Of a stretch of DNA of 64,000 nt, positions 39,153 to 47,764 are shown piece by piece (the stretch's first letter is position 1; the number at the start of each line of letters is the position of its first letter). The translations under genes were made by a program, and so were the position numbers. The notes under the pieces are model-generated. The model saw only the letters and a list, made by a program, of their open reading frames with translations, did no database searches and was not told the DNA's origin. This DNA comes from Kitasatospora cheerisanensis KCTC 2395 (lineage in GTDB: Bacteria > Actinomycetota > Actinomycetes > Streptomycetales > Streptomycetaceae): assembly GCF_000696185.1 (NCBI RefSeq), contig NZ_KK853997.1, forward strand, positions 3,332,907-3,396,906, given 5' to 3'.

Positions 39153-39506
39153 ATGCGGATCGGGGAACTCGCCGAACGGACCGGGCTGAGCCGGGACACC
39201 GTCCGCTTCTACGAGCGCACCGGACTGCTGACGGCCCGCCGGCTGCCCAACGGCTACCGCGACTTCCCGCCGGAGGCCGTGCCCTGGCTGCGGTACGTCC
39301 GCACCGCGCAGGCGCTGGGCTTCTCGCTCGCCGAGATCGCCCGCACCGGCGCCGAACTGGACGGCGCCCCGGACGCCGCCGAGCGGCTGTCGGAGCTGCT
39401 GCGGCAGAAGATCGCGCTGATCGACGAGCGCACCGCCGAACTGGCCGCGCTGCGCGCCGACCTGGTCGAGCGGGCCGCCTCCGGCTGTCCGCTGGCGCCG
39501 TCCTGA
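39153..39506 (+). CDS. MerR family transcriptional regulator
   Basis: The product has 117 residues. The N-terminal winged helix reads MRIGELAERTGLSRDTVRFYE with the following RTGLLTARRLPNGYRDFP. Then comes the effector-linker helix (LRYVRTAQALGFSLAEIARTG) and a coiled-coil dimerisation helix (IDERTAELAALRADLVERA). One Cys lies near the C-terminus (ASGCPLAPS), as in metal- or redox-sensing relatives, but a single Cys does not define the ligand. It is divergent from the small membrane gene and shares a 24-bp dyad. Confidence 0.88.
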   Translation: MRIGELAERTGLSRDTVRFYERTGLLTARRLPNGYRDFPPEAVPWLRYVRTAQALGFSLAEIARTGAELDGAPDAAERLSELLRQKIALIDERTAELAALRADLVERAASGCPLAPS

Positions 39507-39645
39507 CGGTCGCCCCGGCCGGGAACCGCCTGGTGACAGGGGCCGTGGAGCCGTCCGCCCGTTCCCGGCCGCCGGCCGGCGCCGACGGCGGCACCGGGTC
39601 CTGACCGCCCCTCAACTGTCAGTGGTGCCGCCTAGCGTGGTGGTC

Positions 39646-40957
39646 ATGGAGGAACGCTGGAGCACCGAACACGTCCTTTCCCTGGCCCCCGACCCGGCGT
39701 CCCAGAAAGCCGCGGGCAAGCTCTCCGGGCCCGCCCCGTGGAGCTCCGCCGGCACCGGTCAGGGCGCGCTGTGGGGCCTGTGCAAGGGCAGCGGCAGCAC
39801 GCCGTACCGGACGGCGGTGGAGCTCGGCACGCCCGCCTACAAGTGCAGTTGCCCGAGCCGGAAGTTCCCGTGCAAGCACGCCCTCGGGCTGCTCCTGCTG
39901 TGGGCCTCCGGTCCCGAGGCGGTCACCGCGGCCGCCGAGCCGCCGGACTGGGTGTCGGAGTGGCTGAACGGCCGCAGCCAGGCCGCCGCCGACAAGGCCG
40001 CCAAGGCGCAGGCCAAGGCCGCCGACACCGACCCGGAGGCCGCCCGCAAGCGCGCCGCGAAGCGCTCCGCGCGGGTCGCCGCCGGCGCGGTCGACCTGCG
40101 GCTGCGGCTGGCCGACGGCGTCCGCCGGGCCTCGCCGACCCGCTGCCCGCCGGCGCGTGGGACGAGGTCGCGGCGCGGATGGTCGACGCCCAGGCCCCGG
40201 CCTGGCCGGCCGGGTCCGGGCGCTGGCCGAGACCCCGCAGGACGCCCTGCTGGAGGAGTTCGCGATGCTGCACCTGCTGGCCGGCGCGTACGGCCGGATC
40301 GACACCCTGCCGGAGGCGCTGGCCGCCACCGTCCGCACCCGGGTCGGCTTCACCACCGACACCGCCGAACTGCTCGCCGGCCCGACCGTCCGGGACCGCT
40401 GGCAGGTGCTGGGCAGCCGCGACACCGCGGACGAGCGGCTCACCACCCGCCGGGTGTGGCTGCGCGGCGCGAAGACCGGCCGGGACGCCCTGCTGCTGGC
40501 CTTCGGCCGCCCCGGCCAGGCGCCGGACCTCGCACTGCCCACCGGCCGCCTGCTGGAGGCCGACCTGGCCTTCCACCCGGGCGCCCGCCCGCTGCGCGCC
40601 GTCCTCGGCACCCGCTACGGCAGCCCCGAGCCGGCCCCGGTGGCCGTGCCCGCCGGCCTGTCCCCCGCGCAGGCGCTCGCCGGGTACGGCGACGCCGTCG
40701 CCGAGGACCCGTGGCTGGACAGCTGGCCGACCGTGCTGGCCGACGTCGTCCCCGTCCTGACGCCGGACGGCTGGCAGCTCACCGACGGCCGCGACACCCT
40801 GCCGGTGCGCCGCGGCGCCCTCACCGACGCCGCGCTGTGGCGGCTGGCCGCGGTCTCCGCCGGCCACCCCGTCACGCTGTTCGGCGAGTGCGGCCACGCC
40901 GGGTTCACGCCCGTCACGGCGTGGGACGCCGAGCAGCGCCCCGTCGGCCTCGGCTGA
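39646..40957 (+). CDS. SWIM zinc-finger protein (YehQ-like; frame broken near 40130 and 40195)
   Basis: The intended product has about 437 residues. The SWIM motif CxCxnCxH is C67, C69, C76, H78 (in YKCSCPSRKFPCKHALGLLLL read across), expected to bind zinc and to mediate DNA or protein contacts. An Ala/Lys-rich helix follows (about 112-150). The C-terminal half is mixed alpha/beta (RDRWQVLGSRDTADERLTTR and WQLTDGRDTLPVRRG). Two short frame changes at about 40130 and 40195 each fit one missing base; reading through GLADPLPAGAWDEVAARMV bridges them. It is first in the plus-strand arm of the MoxR set. Confidence 0.75.
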
Positions 40958-41123
40958 CCCGGACACCACCACCACCCGCACGCCGCCCTGACGCCACGTC
41001 ACGGCTTCGGCGTGCCCGGCCGCGCCCGGAATCCGCGGGCCGGCCACGAACCACCGCACCCGACCGACCGGCCATCCGGCGCTCCCCGGCGTCTCCCGAC
41101 GGCCTGTCAACCGGAGGAACCAC

Positions 41124-41264
41124 ATGTACTGCACCACCCGCATCCGCCAGCGTGCCGCCGTCCGACGCATCTGCCTGCACCACGCCGCCCGCCGCGCCGC
41201 CACCGCCAGCGGCTGGGGCCGCCGCCACCGCACCGCCACCCGTCCGATCGGAGGCCGCGCATGA
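41124..41264 (+). CDS. 46-residue basic protein, translationally coupled to DUF5691
   Basis: The open frame starts at ATG 41124, with GGAGGAAC 3 nt or more upstream as a near-ideal ribosome site. It ends in an ATGA overlap with the DUF5691 start at 41261. It encodes MYCTTRIRQRAAVRRICLHH and a further Arg/Ala/Gly-rich part, strongly basic with two Cys and three His. The GC bias at the third position is compatible with coding. No family is recognised. It could be a small partner protein or a leader peptide that sets DUF5691 translation. Confidence 0.55.
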   Translation: MYCTTRIRQRAAVRRICLHHAARRAATASGWGRRHRTATRPIGGRA

Positions 41265-42832
41265 CCGCCCCCGCCGTCGCCGGCGACCAGTGGGCCGACC
41301 TGCAGGGCGCGGCCCTGCTCGGCACCGACCGCCGCCCGCTGCCCGAGCCCGGCACGCCGCTCGCCGGGTCCGTGGACCGCACCGACCCGGCCACCGCGCT
41401 GCTCGACCTGGCGGCGCTGGCCACCGTCCGCCGCCGGGCCGGCGCGCTGCCCGGGCCCGCCGTGGAGACGCCCGCGCCCGCCCCGGCCGACACCCGCCCG
41501 GCGCTGCCCGAACTCGCCGCCCGTCGCCTCGCCGTGCTGCTCGGCACCCGCGGCGGCCACGGCTCCACCGCCAACCTCGCCGAACTGCTCCCGCAGTGGC
41601 TGTCCGCGGCCCGCGCGCACGGCTACCGGCTGCCGCCGGCCCTCGTCCCGGCGCTGCTGGACACCGCCCGGGCCCGGTCCGAGCTGCGCGCCGACGCCGT
41701 CACGCTGGCCGGCCCGCTCGGCCGCTGGCTGGCCCCGCTGAACCCGGACTGGCGGTACGTCACCCGCACCGCCGCCGACACCGACCTCGGCGAGGCCGCC
41801 GACCGGCCGGCCGAACTCGTCTGGCAGGAGGGCCTGTTCGCCGAACGGGTGGCCCACCTCACCCGGCTGCGCCGGACCGACCCGGCGGCCGGCCTGGCGC
41901 TGCTCGCCTCCACCTGGTCCACCGAGCGGGCCGAGGACCGGGTGCTGTTCCTCGACTCGCTGCAGGACGGACTGTCCGGCGCCGACGAGGAGTTCCTGGA
42001 GGCCGCGCTCGGCGACCGCTCCAAGAACGTCCGCGCCACCGCCGCCGAACTGCTGTCCACGCTGCCCGGCTCCGCGCTGGCCGGCCGGATGGCCGCCCGC
42101 GCCCGCGAGGCCGTCCGGTACGAGGGCGGCCGGCTGCACATCACGCCGCCGGCGGGCTGCGACGCCGCCATGCAGCGCGACGGCATACCCGTCAAGTCGC
42201 CCACCGGGCGCGGCGAACGGGCCTGGTGGTTCGGCGAGGTGGTGGCCGCCGCCCCGCTCGCGCTGTGGACCGCCGACACCGGCCTGACGCCCGATCGGCT
42301 GCTCACCGTGCCGACCGTGGACGCGGCCGACGGCGGCGGCGCCGAATGGGCCGAGGACCTGCGCGAGGCGTGGGCCCGCGCCGCCGTCCGCCAGCAGGAC
42401 GCCGGCTGGGCGCGGGCGCTGCTCGGCGCCCCGCCCCGCCCCGGCCGGGCGGGCCGCACCCCGGGCGCGCCCGCGAAGCTGCTCGCCGTGCTGCCGCCCG
42501 CCGAGCGCGCCGCCTGGACGGCCGCGTTCGTGCAGACCCACGGCCTCGGCGACGCCTTCCAGCTGCTCGGCGCCTGCGCCACCCCGTGGACGCCGCCGCT
42601 GTCCACGGCCGTGGTCGCCGCCCTCAAGCGGGCCGCGGAGCTGGGCTCCTACCCGTGGAGCCACAGCGGCGTGCTCGGTATGACGGAGCGCGCCCTCGCC
42701 CCGGAGACCGCCCCGGCGGTGGAGGCGCTCGCCGCCGACACCTCGCCGGACACCGCCTGGGCCGACACCTTCACCCGGCTCGCCGGCACCCTGCGCTTCC
42801 GGCAGGCCATGCTCGCCGAACTGGCCGGCTGA
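41261..42832 (+). CDS. DUF5691 family protein
   Basis: The product has 523 residues, mostly helical. The N-terminal motif DLQGAALLGTDRRPLP and the segment DSLQDGLSGADEEFLEAALG precede RSKNVRATAAELLSTLPGS, which reads like a HEAT-type repeat. The family is usually encoded beside SWIM, MoxR and VWA genes, which is the context here. It probably acts as a helical scaffold, and no enzymatic motif is seen. Its ATG overlaps the stop of the 46-codon frame by four bases. A 15-bp hairpin terminates the arm. Confidence 0.82.
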   Translation: MTAPAVAGDQWADLQGAALLGTDRRPLPEPGTPLAGSVDRTDPATALLDLAALATVRRRAGALPGPAVETPAPAPADTRPALPELAARRLAVLLGTRGGHGSTANLAELLPQWLSAARAHGYRLPPALVPALLDTARARSELRADAVTLAGPLGRWLAPLNPDWRYVTRTAADTDLGEAADRPAELVWQEGLFAERVAHLTRLRRTDPAAGLALLASTWSTERAEDRVLFLDSLQDGLSGADEEFLEAALGDRSKNVRATAAELLSTLPGSALAGRMAARAREAVRYEGGRLHITPPAGCDAAMQRDGIPVKSPTGRGERAWWFGEVVAAAPLALWTADTGLTPDRLLTVPTVDAADGGGAEWAEDLREAWARAAVRQQDAGWARALLGAPPRPGRAGRTPGAPAKLLAVLPPAERAAWTAAFVQTHGLGDAFQLLGACATPWTPPLSTAVVAALKRAAELGSYPWSHSGVLGMTERALAPETAPAVEALAADTSPDTAWADTFTRLAGTLRFRQAMLAELAG

Positions 42833-42845
42833 CCCGTCAAACGCG

Positions 42846-42879
42846 CGGCGGCCCCGGGCAGTCGTGCCCGGGGCCGCCG
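42846..42879. terminator. 15-bp hairpin between DUF5691 and icmB
   Basis: Perfect arms 42846-42860 and 42865-42879 flank a GTCG loop, 13 bp beyond the DUF5691 stop and before the convergent icmB stop. Confidence 0.85.
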
Positions 42880-42887
42880 TGACGGTG

Positions 42888-42932
42888 CTTCAGCCGGCGG
42901 TGGCTCAGCCGGCGGTGCTTCAGCTGGCGGTG
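42888..42932. repeat. Three tandem 15-bp units spanning the icmB stop
   Basis: Units at 42888-42902, 42903-42917 and 42918-42932 are near-identical copies of (C/G)(T)TCAGC(C/T)GGCGGTG. Because 15 is a multiple of three, each copy puts a TGA in the icmB frame. The gene therefore has three in-frame stops spaced 15 bp apart. Confidence 0.8.
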
Positions 42933-43327
42933 CGCAGGTTCGCCTCGACCCAGCTCACCACGTCCTGGGTGGAGGTGCCGGGGGTGAAGATGTCGGCGAC
43001 GCCGAGGGTCTTCAGCTCGGCGATGTCGGCCTCCGGGATGATCCCGCCGCAGAACACCTTGATGTCGGCCGCGTCGCGCTCCTTGAGCAGCTCGATCACC
43101 TTGGCGCACAGCGTCATGTGGGCGCCGGACAGGATGGACAGGCCGATGCCGTCCGCGTCCTCCTGGATCGCCGTGTCGACGATCTGCTCGGGCGTCTGGT
43201 GCAGGCCGGTGTAGATGACCTCCATGCCCGCGTCGCGCAGCGCCCGCGCGATGACCTTGGCACCCCGGTCGTGCCCGTCGAGACCGGGCTTGGCGACCAC
43301 CACTCGGATCGGCCCTGACACAACCAT
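42920..43327 (-). CDS. icmB: Isobutyryl-CoA mutase small (B12-binding) subunit
   Basis: This 135-residue coenzyme-B12 domain has the base-off motif D-x-H-x-x-G as [13 protein letters not shown] near residue 14. It also has [10 protein letters not shown] near residue 67 and [17 protein letters not shown]. Stand-alone proteins of this size pair with the large subunit IcmA, which is encoded elsewhere in Streptomyces. Together they interconvert isobutyryl-CoA and n-butyryl-CoA, linking valine catabolism to polyketide starter supply. A lone B12 domain for another mutase is possible, but the length, context next to pcrA and sequence fit icmB. The ATG at 43327 follows GGAGG. An AT-rich inverted repeat lies about 55 bp upstream. 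Confidence 0.85.
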   Translation of the reverse strand: MVVSGPIRVVVAKPGLDGHDRGAKVIARALRDAGMEVIYTGLHQTPEQIVDTAIQEDADGIGLSILSGAHMTLCAKVIELLKERDAADIKVFCGGIIPEADIAELKTLGVADIFTPGTSTQDVVSWVEANLRTAS

Positions 43328-43381
43328 CACTGCCTCCTGGACCACGTCGTCCACCACCCGTCCGACGTCGTCGCGGGCGCG

Positions 43382-43399
43382 TGTTAACCACTTTTAACA
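43382..43399. promoter_or_regulatory. AT-rich inverted repeat upstream of icmB
   Basis: TGTTAA and TTAACA arms are separated by six bases, 55-72 bp before the icmB start codon. Such AT-rich dyads are rare in this sequence and typical of repressor operators. The regulator is unknown. Confidence 0.5.
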
Positions 43400-43497
43400 G
43401 ACCTGAGGGGAGGGTAGCGGCCCGGCGGGGCCCACCGGTCAAGAGGAGGGGAAAATCACAGCCCTCCGCCGCCCGGTCGGCCCCGCGGAACCGCCGC

Positions 43498-46121
43498 TCA
43501 GAGCTTCTCCACCGGCGCGTAGCGCAGCAGCAGTTCCTTGCGGCCGGCGGACCCGAAGTCGACGGTGGCGCGGGCCTTGTCGCCGACGCCCTGGGTGGCG
43601 ACCACGGTGCCCAGGCCGAAGCTGTCGTGGCTGACCCGGTCGCCGACGGCGACCGCCACCACCTCGCGGTCCACCACGGTGCGCGCCGACCTGCCCCAGC
43701 CGGCCTTCGGCGAGGCGCCCGCCGAGAAGCCCCCGCCGCCGCTGCCGCGGGACGAGCCCGAGGACGGCGAGAAGCGCGAGGCGGGCACGGCCGCCGCGCC
43801 GGTGCGCTTCCACTCGATCAGGTTGTCCGGGATCTCCTCCAGGAACCGGGACGCCGGGTTGTACGACGGCTGGCCCCAGGCGCTGCGCAGCACCGACCTG
43901 GTCAGGTAGAGCCGCTGCCGGGCCCGGGTGAGGCCGACGTACGCGAGCCGCCGCTCCTCCTCCAGTTCCTTGACCTGGTTCAGCGCCCGCATGTGCGGGA
44001 AGATCCCGTCCTCCATGCCGGTCAGGAACACCACCGGGAACTCCAGGCCCTTGGCGGTGTGCAGGGTCATCATCGTGATGACGCCCGCGCCGTCCTCGTC
44101 GTCGGGGATCTGGTCGGAGTCCGCGACCAGCGCCACCCGCTCCAGGAAGTCCGCCAGCGAGCCGACCGGCGGGCCCTCGTCGCCCTCCGGCCGCTCCCCG
44201 GGTCCTTCTCGTACTCGAGGGCGACCGAGGCGAGCTCCTGCAGGTTCTCCACCCGGGTCTCGTCCTGCGGGTCGGTGGACGACTGGAGCTCGGCCAGGTA
44301 GCCGGTCTCCTCCAGCACGGCCTCCAGCACCGCGGCCGGGCCGGCCCCGGACTCGACGACCTGCCGCAGCCCGGCCAGCAGCTCGTTGAACTTCTTCACG
44401 GCGTTGGCGGAGCGCGCCGCCATGCCGTACGCCTCGTCGACCCGCTTCAGCGCCTGCGCGAAGGAGATCCGCTCGCGCGCGGAGAGCGCGTCGATCATCG
44501 CCTCGGCGCGCTCGCCGATGCCGCGCTTGGGGACGTTGAGGATCCGGCGCAGCGGCACGGTGTCCTCCGGGTTGGACAGCACCCGCAGGTACGCGAGGAC
44601 GTCCTTGACCTCCTTGCGCTCGTAGAAGCGCACGCCGCCGACCACCTTGTACGGCAGGCCGACCCGGATGAACACCTCTTCGAACACCCGGGACTGGGCG
44701 TTGGTGCGGTAGAAGATCGCCACGTCGCCGGGGCGGGCGTGGCCGGCGTCGGTGAGCCGGTCGATCTCGTCGGCGATGAACTGGGCCTCGCCGTGCTCGT
44801 CGTCGGCGACGTAGCCGACCACCTGCTCGCCCTGGTCGCCGGCCGTCCACAGGTTCTTCTTGCGGCGGTTGGTGTTCCGCTCGATCACCGAGTTCGCGGC
44901 GGTGAGGATGGTCTGCGTGGAGCGGTAGTTCTGCTCCAGCAGGATCGTCGTCGCGTTCGGGTAGTCCTCCTCGAACGCGAGGATGTTGCGGATCGTCGCA
45001 CCGCGGAAGGCGTAGATCGACTGGTCGGCGTCGCCGACCACGCACAGCTCGGCGGGCGCGATCTGCGCCAGCCGGGCCTCCGCCGGGTCGACGAAGTCGC
45101 CGTCGACGGTCTTGCGCGGGGCGTGCCCGGCCGAGCCGCCGGACAGCTCCCGGACCAGCGTGTACTGGGCGTGGTTGGTGTCCTGGTACTCGTCGACCAG
45201 GATGTGCCGGAACCTGCGCCGGTAGTGCTCGGCGACGTCCGGGAACGCCTGCAGCAGGTTGACGGTGGTCATGATGATGTCGTCGAAGTCCAGCGCGTTG
45301 GCCTCGCGCAGCCGGCGCTGGTAGAGGAAGTACGCCTCGGCGAGCTTCTTCTCCATCGGGTTCGCCGCCCGGTCGGCGTACGTCTCCTCGTCGATCAGCT
45401 CGTTCTTGAGGTTGCTGACCTTCGCGGTGAACGACTTCGGCGGGAACTGCTTCGGGTCGAGGTCCAGGTCCCGGCAGACCAGCGCCATCAGGCGCTGCGA
45501 GTCCGCGGAGTCGTAGATGGAGAAGCTGGAGCTCATGTTCAGCAGCTTCGCCTCGCGGCGCAGGATGCGGACGCACGCGCTGTGGAATGTCGACACCCAC
45601 ATCGCCTTGGCGCGCGGGCCGACCAGCGCCTCGACGCGTTCGCGCATCTCGCCGGCGGCCTTGTTGGTGAAGGTGATCGCCAGGATCTCGCCGGGCTGCA
45701 CGCCGCGGGCGGCCAGCAGGTACGCGATCCGGTGGGTCAGCACCCGGGTCTTGCCGGAGCCGGCGCCGGCCACGATCAGCAGCGGCGAGCCGTGGTGCAG
45801 CACCGCCTCGCGCTGCGGGTCGTTCATGCCTTCGAGGAGCTGCGCCGGGTCGACCACGGTGCGGGCCGCGCCGTTGCGGTGCCAGGCGTCGCGTTCGGCC
45901 TCGGCCGCGTGGTCGGTGGCGAACAGCCCGTCCGGGATGTCCTCCTCGGCGGCGTGACCGGGGTCGTACGGCGGCTCGTCCCAGGGCTCGTCGGCGGGCG
46001 GCGCCTCCTCGTCCGACCACGGCGTCAGGGGCGGCTGCGGCACCGCTGCGGGGCGGCGGCTCGACCCGACGGCAGGACGCTCGAAGCCGGGGAGCGGGAG
46101 GTCATCGAAGAGGCTAGTCAT
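43498..46121 (-). CDS. pcrA: ATP-dependent DNA helicase PcrA/UvrD (frame broken at about 44196)
   Basis: This superfamily 1A 3'-5' helicase works in repair and replication-fork maintenance. The intended length is about 874 residues. It has an acidic, proline-rich N-terminal extension of about 95 residues, then MNDPQREAVLHHGSPLL (Q motif), Walker A VAGAGSGKTRVLTHR, IAITFTNKAAGEM-like motif Ia, ILVDEYQDTNHAQY (II), VVGDADQSIYAFRGA (III), QNYRSTQTIL (IV), MTLHTAKGLEFPVVFLTG (V) and EERRLAYVGLTRARQRLYL (VI). A Tudor-like C-terminus follows. The break is repaired by one extra G in GACCCGGGG, giving DPGERPEG. An essential helicase broken by one homopolymer base is almost certainly a sequencing error. 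Confidence 0.92.
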
Positions 46122-46195
46122 GGCCCTTCGAGTCTATGGCCCCCCGCCGACATCCCCGGCCGGTCCGCGGTGGACCGGCCGGGGACGGGGTGCGG

Positions 46196-47764
46196 TCAGC
46201 CCGTCGCGGGTCCGCGTTCCAGCAGGGTGACGTTCATGTCCCGGACCACGTAGTTGGTCTGCTTCGGGAACACCTCGTTCAGCACGGCCTTCTCGGCCGC
46301 CGAGTACTGGTTGAACACGTAGCCGGGCGGCCCGACCGTGATCGCCCACACCCGCTGGGTGTCGCCGATGCAGGCCTTCAGCTCCTGGTCGGAGCAGAGC
46401 GCCGGGTAGATGTCGCCGTTGGCGACCCGGTCCTTCTTGAAGAAGACGCCCTTGAGCTTCACGTCCTCCGGCAGCGTGTAGTCCAGGACGACGTCCAGCT
46501 GGAAGAACCGGTAGTCGCCGCCCAGCGTCACCAGGCCGTCGCCGGGCCGGTAGTGCTCGGCGATGACCTTCGACGCGGCGACGCCGTCCCAGGTCTCCCG
46601 GGAGTACTTCTGCCGCACCGAGCGCTGGTCGGGCACGCCGAGCAGCACCACCACGGCCAGGCCGATCGCGGCCACCGGCTTGGGCCGCAGCCGGCTCAGG
46701 CCGGCGGCGGCGAGCACGCTCCAGGCGGTCAGCGTGAACAGCAGGTACCGGTCGATGAAGTACGCGGTGCCGGACTGCGAGATCAGCCAGACCAGCACGA
46801 TCGGCACCACCGCGACCATCGCCAGCTCCACCACCACGCGGCGGCCCTTGGCCCAGGCCAGCGGCAGCAGGGCCAGCGCTATCACGCACAGGCCGAACCA
46901 GTACGAGTGGAACAGGCCGGGCCAGAAGCCGGCGGCCACGTACTGCAGGCTCGGCGCGTCCAGCCAGCCCAGCTGGCGGCCGACCTGGGTCTGCCCGACC
47001 ATCGCCAGCGGCGTCAGCGGCAGCGCCCCGAGGACCACGGACAGCGCGAAGCCGATCAGCAGCCGGTGGTTCCGGGGCCGCCACCAGCGCATCAGCACCA
47101 CCACGGCGTGCCCCGCCACCACGACCAGCGAGATCAGGTGGAACAGGCCGGCGGCGAACAGCGACAGCGAGTACGGCAGCCAGCGGAGCACCGTCGGGCG
47201 CTCCAGCGCGCGCAGCAGGAAGAAGGTGGCGGCGGCGATCGCCAGCACCACGAACGCGTAGCCGCGGGCCTCCTGCCCGTAGCGGGAGACCGACGGCGTG
47301 AACGCGAACAGCAGGCCGGCCATCAGGCCGGTGGCCGGCCCGAACACCTTGCGCCCGGTCAGCGTCACGAAGACCGCGGCCCCCGCCATGGCCAGCGCGG
47401 ACGGCAGCCGGAGCGAGGTCAGCGAGTCGCCGAACAGCTCCGTCCAGAAGTGCATGAACAGGTAGTACGGGCCGATCACCGCGTCCAGGTGGTGCAGGAC
47501 GTCCATGATCTCGGGCACGCTGCGGTGCGCCACGCTCCAGGTGGCGAGCTCGTCGCGCCACATGAAGGGGCGGCCGCTGCCGAACACCCCCACCGCGAGC
47601 GTGAGCAGCCCCGGCCACAGCCAGACCAGTCGGAGCGACCACCCCCAGGCCCGCCGGAACAACCCCTGGGCCCTTGCCGGCTCAGCAACCTCCGTGACCG
47701 GCGGAGCGGCCTCGGCGCTGGCACTCTTCACTGCGAACCTCTCATCGTCACCACGCCCACTCAT
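46196..47764 (-). CDS. GT-C membrane glycosyltransferase (family 39-like)
   Basis: The product has 522 residues and about eleven membrane segments. After the first segment comes the catalytic acidic loop FMWRDELATWSVAHRSVPEIMD near residue 77, as in polyprenol-phosphate-sugar-dependent GT39/GT83 enzymes. The C-terminal domain is extracytoplasmic (DVVLDYTLPEDVKLKGVFFK, CSDQELKACIGD). It starts at ATG 47764, overlapping the upstream gene's stop by four bases. A GTG at 47731 with GAGAGG 6 nt before it is the alternative start. It forms an operon with the next two transferases. Confidence 0.8.
   Translation of the reverse strand: MSGRGDDERFAVKSASAEAAPPVTEVAEPARAQGLFRRAWGWSLRLVWLWPGLLTLAVGVFGSGRPFMWRDELATWSVAHRSVPEIMDVLHHLDAVIGPYYLFMHFWTELFGDSLTSLRLPSALAMAGAAVFVTLTGRKVFGPATGLMAGLLFAFTPSVSRYGQEARGYAFVVLAIAAATFFLLRALERPTVLRWLPYSLSLFAAGLFHLISLVVVAGHAVVVLMRWWRPRNHRLLIGFALSVVLGALPLTPLAMVGQTQVGRQLGWLDAPSLQYVAAGFWPGLFHSYWFGLCVIALALLPLAWAKGRRVVVELAMVAVVPIVLVWLISQSGTAYFIDRYLLFTLTAWSVLAAAGLSRLRPKPVAAIGLAVVVLLGVPDQRSVRQKYSRETWDGVAASKVIAEHYRPGDGLVTLGGDYRFFQLDVVLDYTLPEDVKLKGVFFKKDRVANGDIYPALCSDQELKACIGDTQRVWAITVGPPGYVFNQYSAAEKAVLNEVFPKQTNYVVRDMNVTLLERGPATG

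Noticed and set aside
33777..42832. Recently acquired island for the MoxR set
   Set aside because: Base composition and codon bias look the same as the neighbouring core genes. No integrase, tRNA or direct repeats were seen.
43498..46121. pcrA as a true pseudogene
   Set aside because: All helicase motifs are intact and one base in a G run repairs the frame. The gene is essential in related bacteria.
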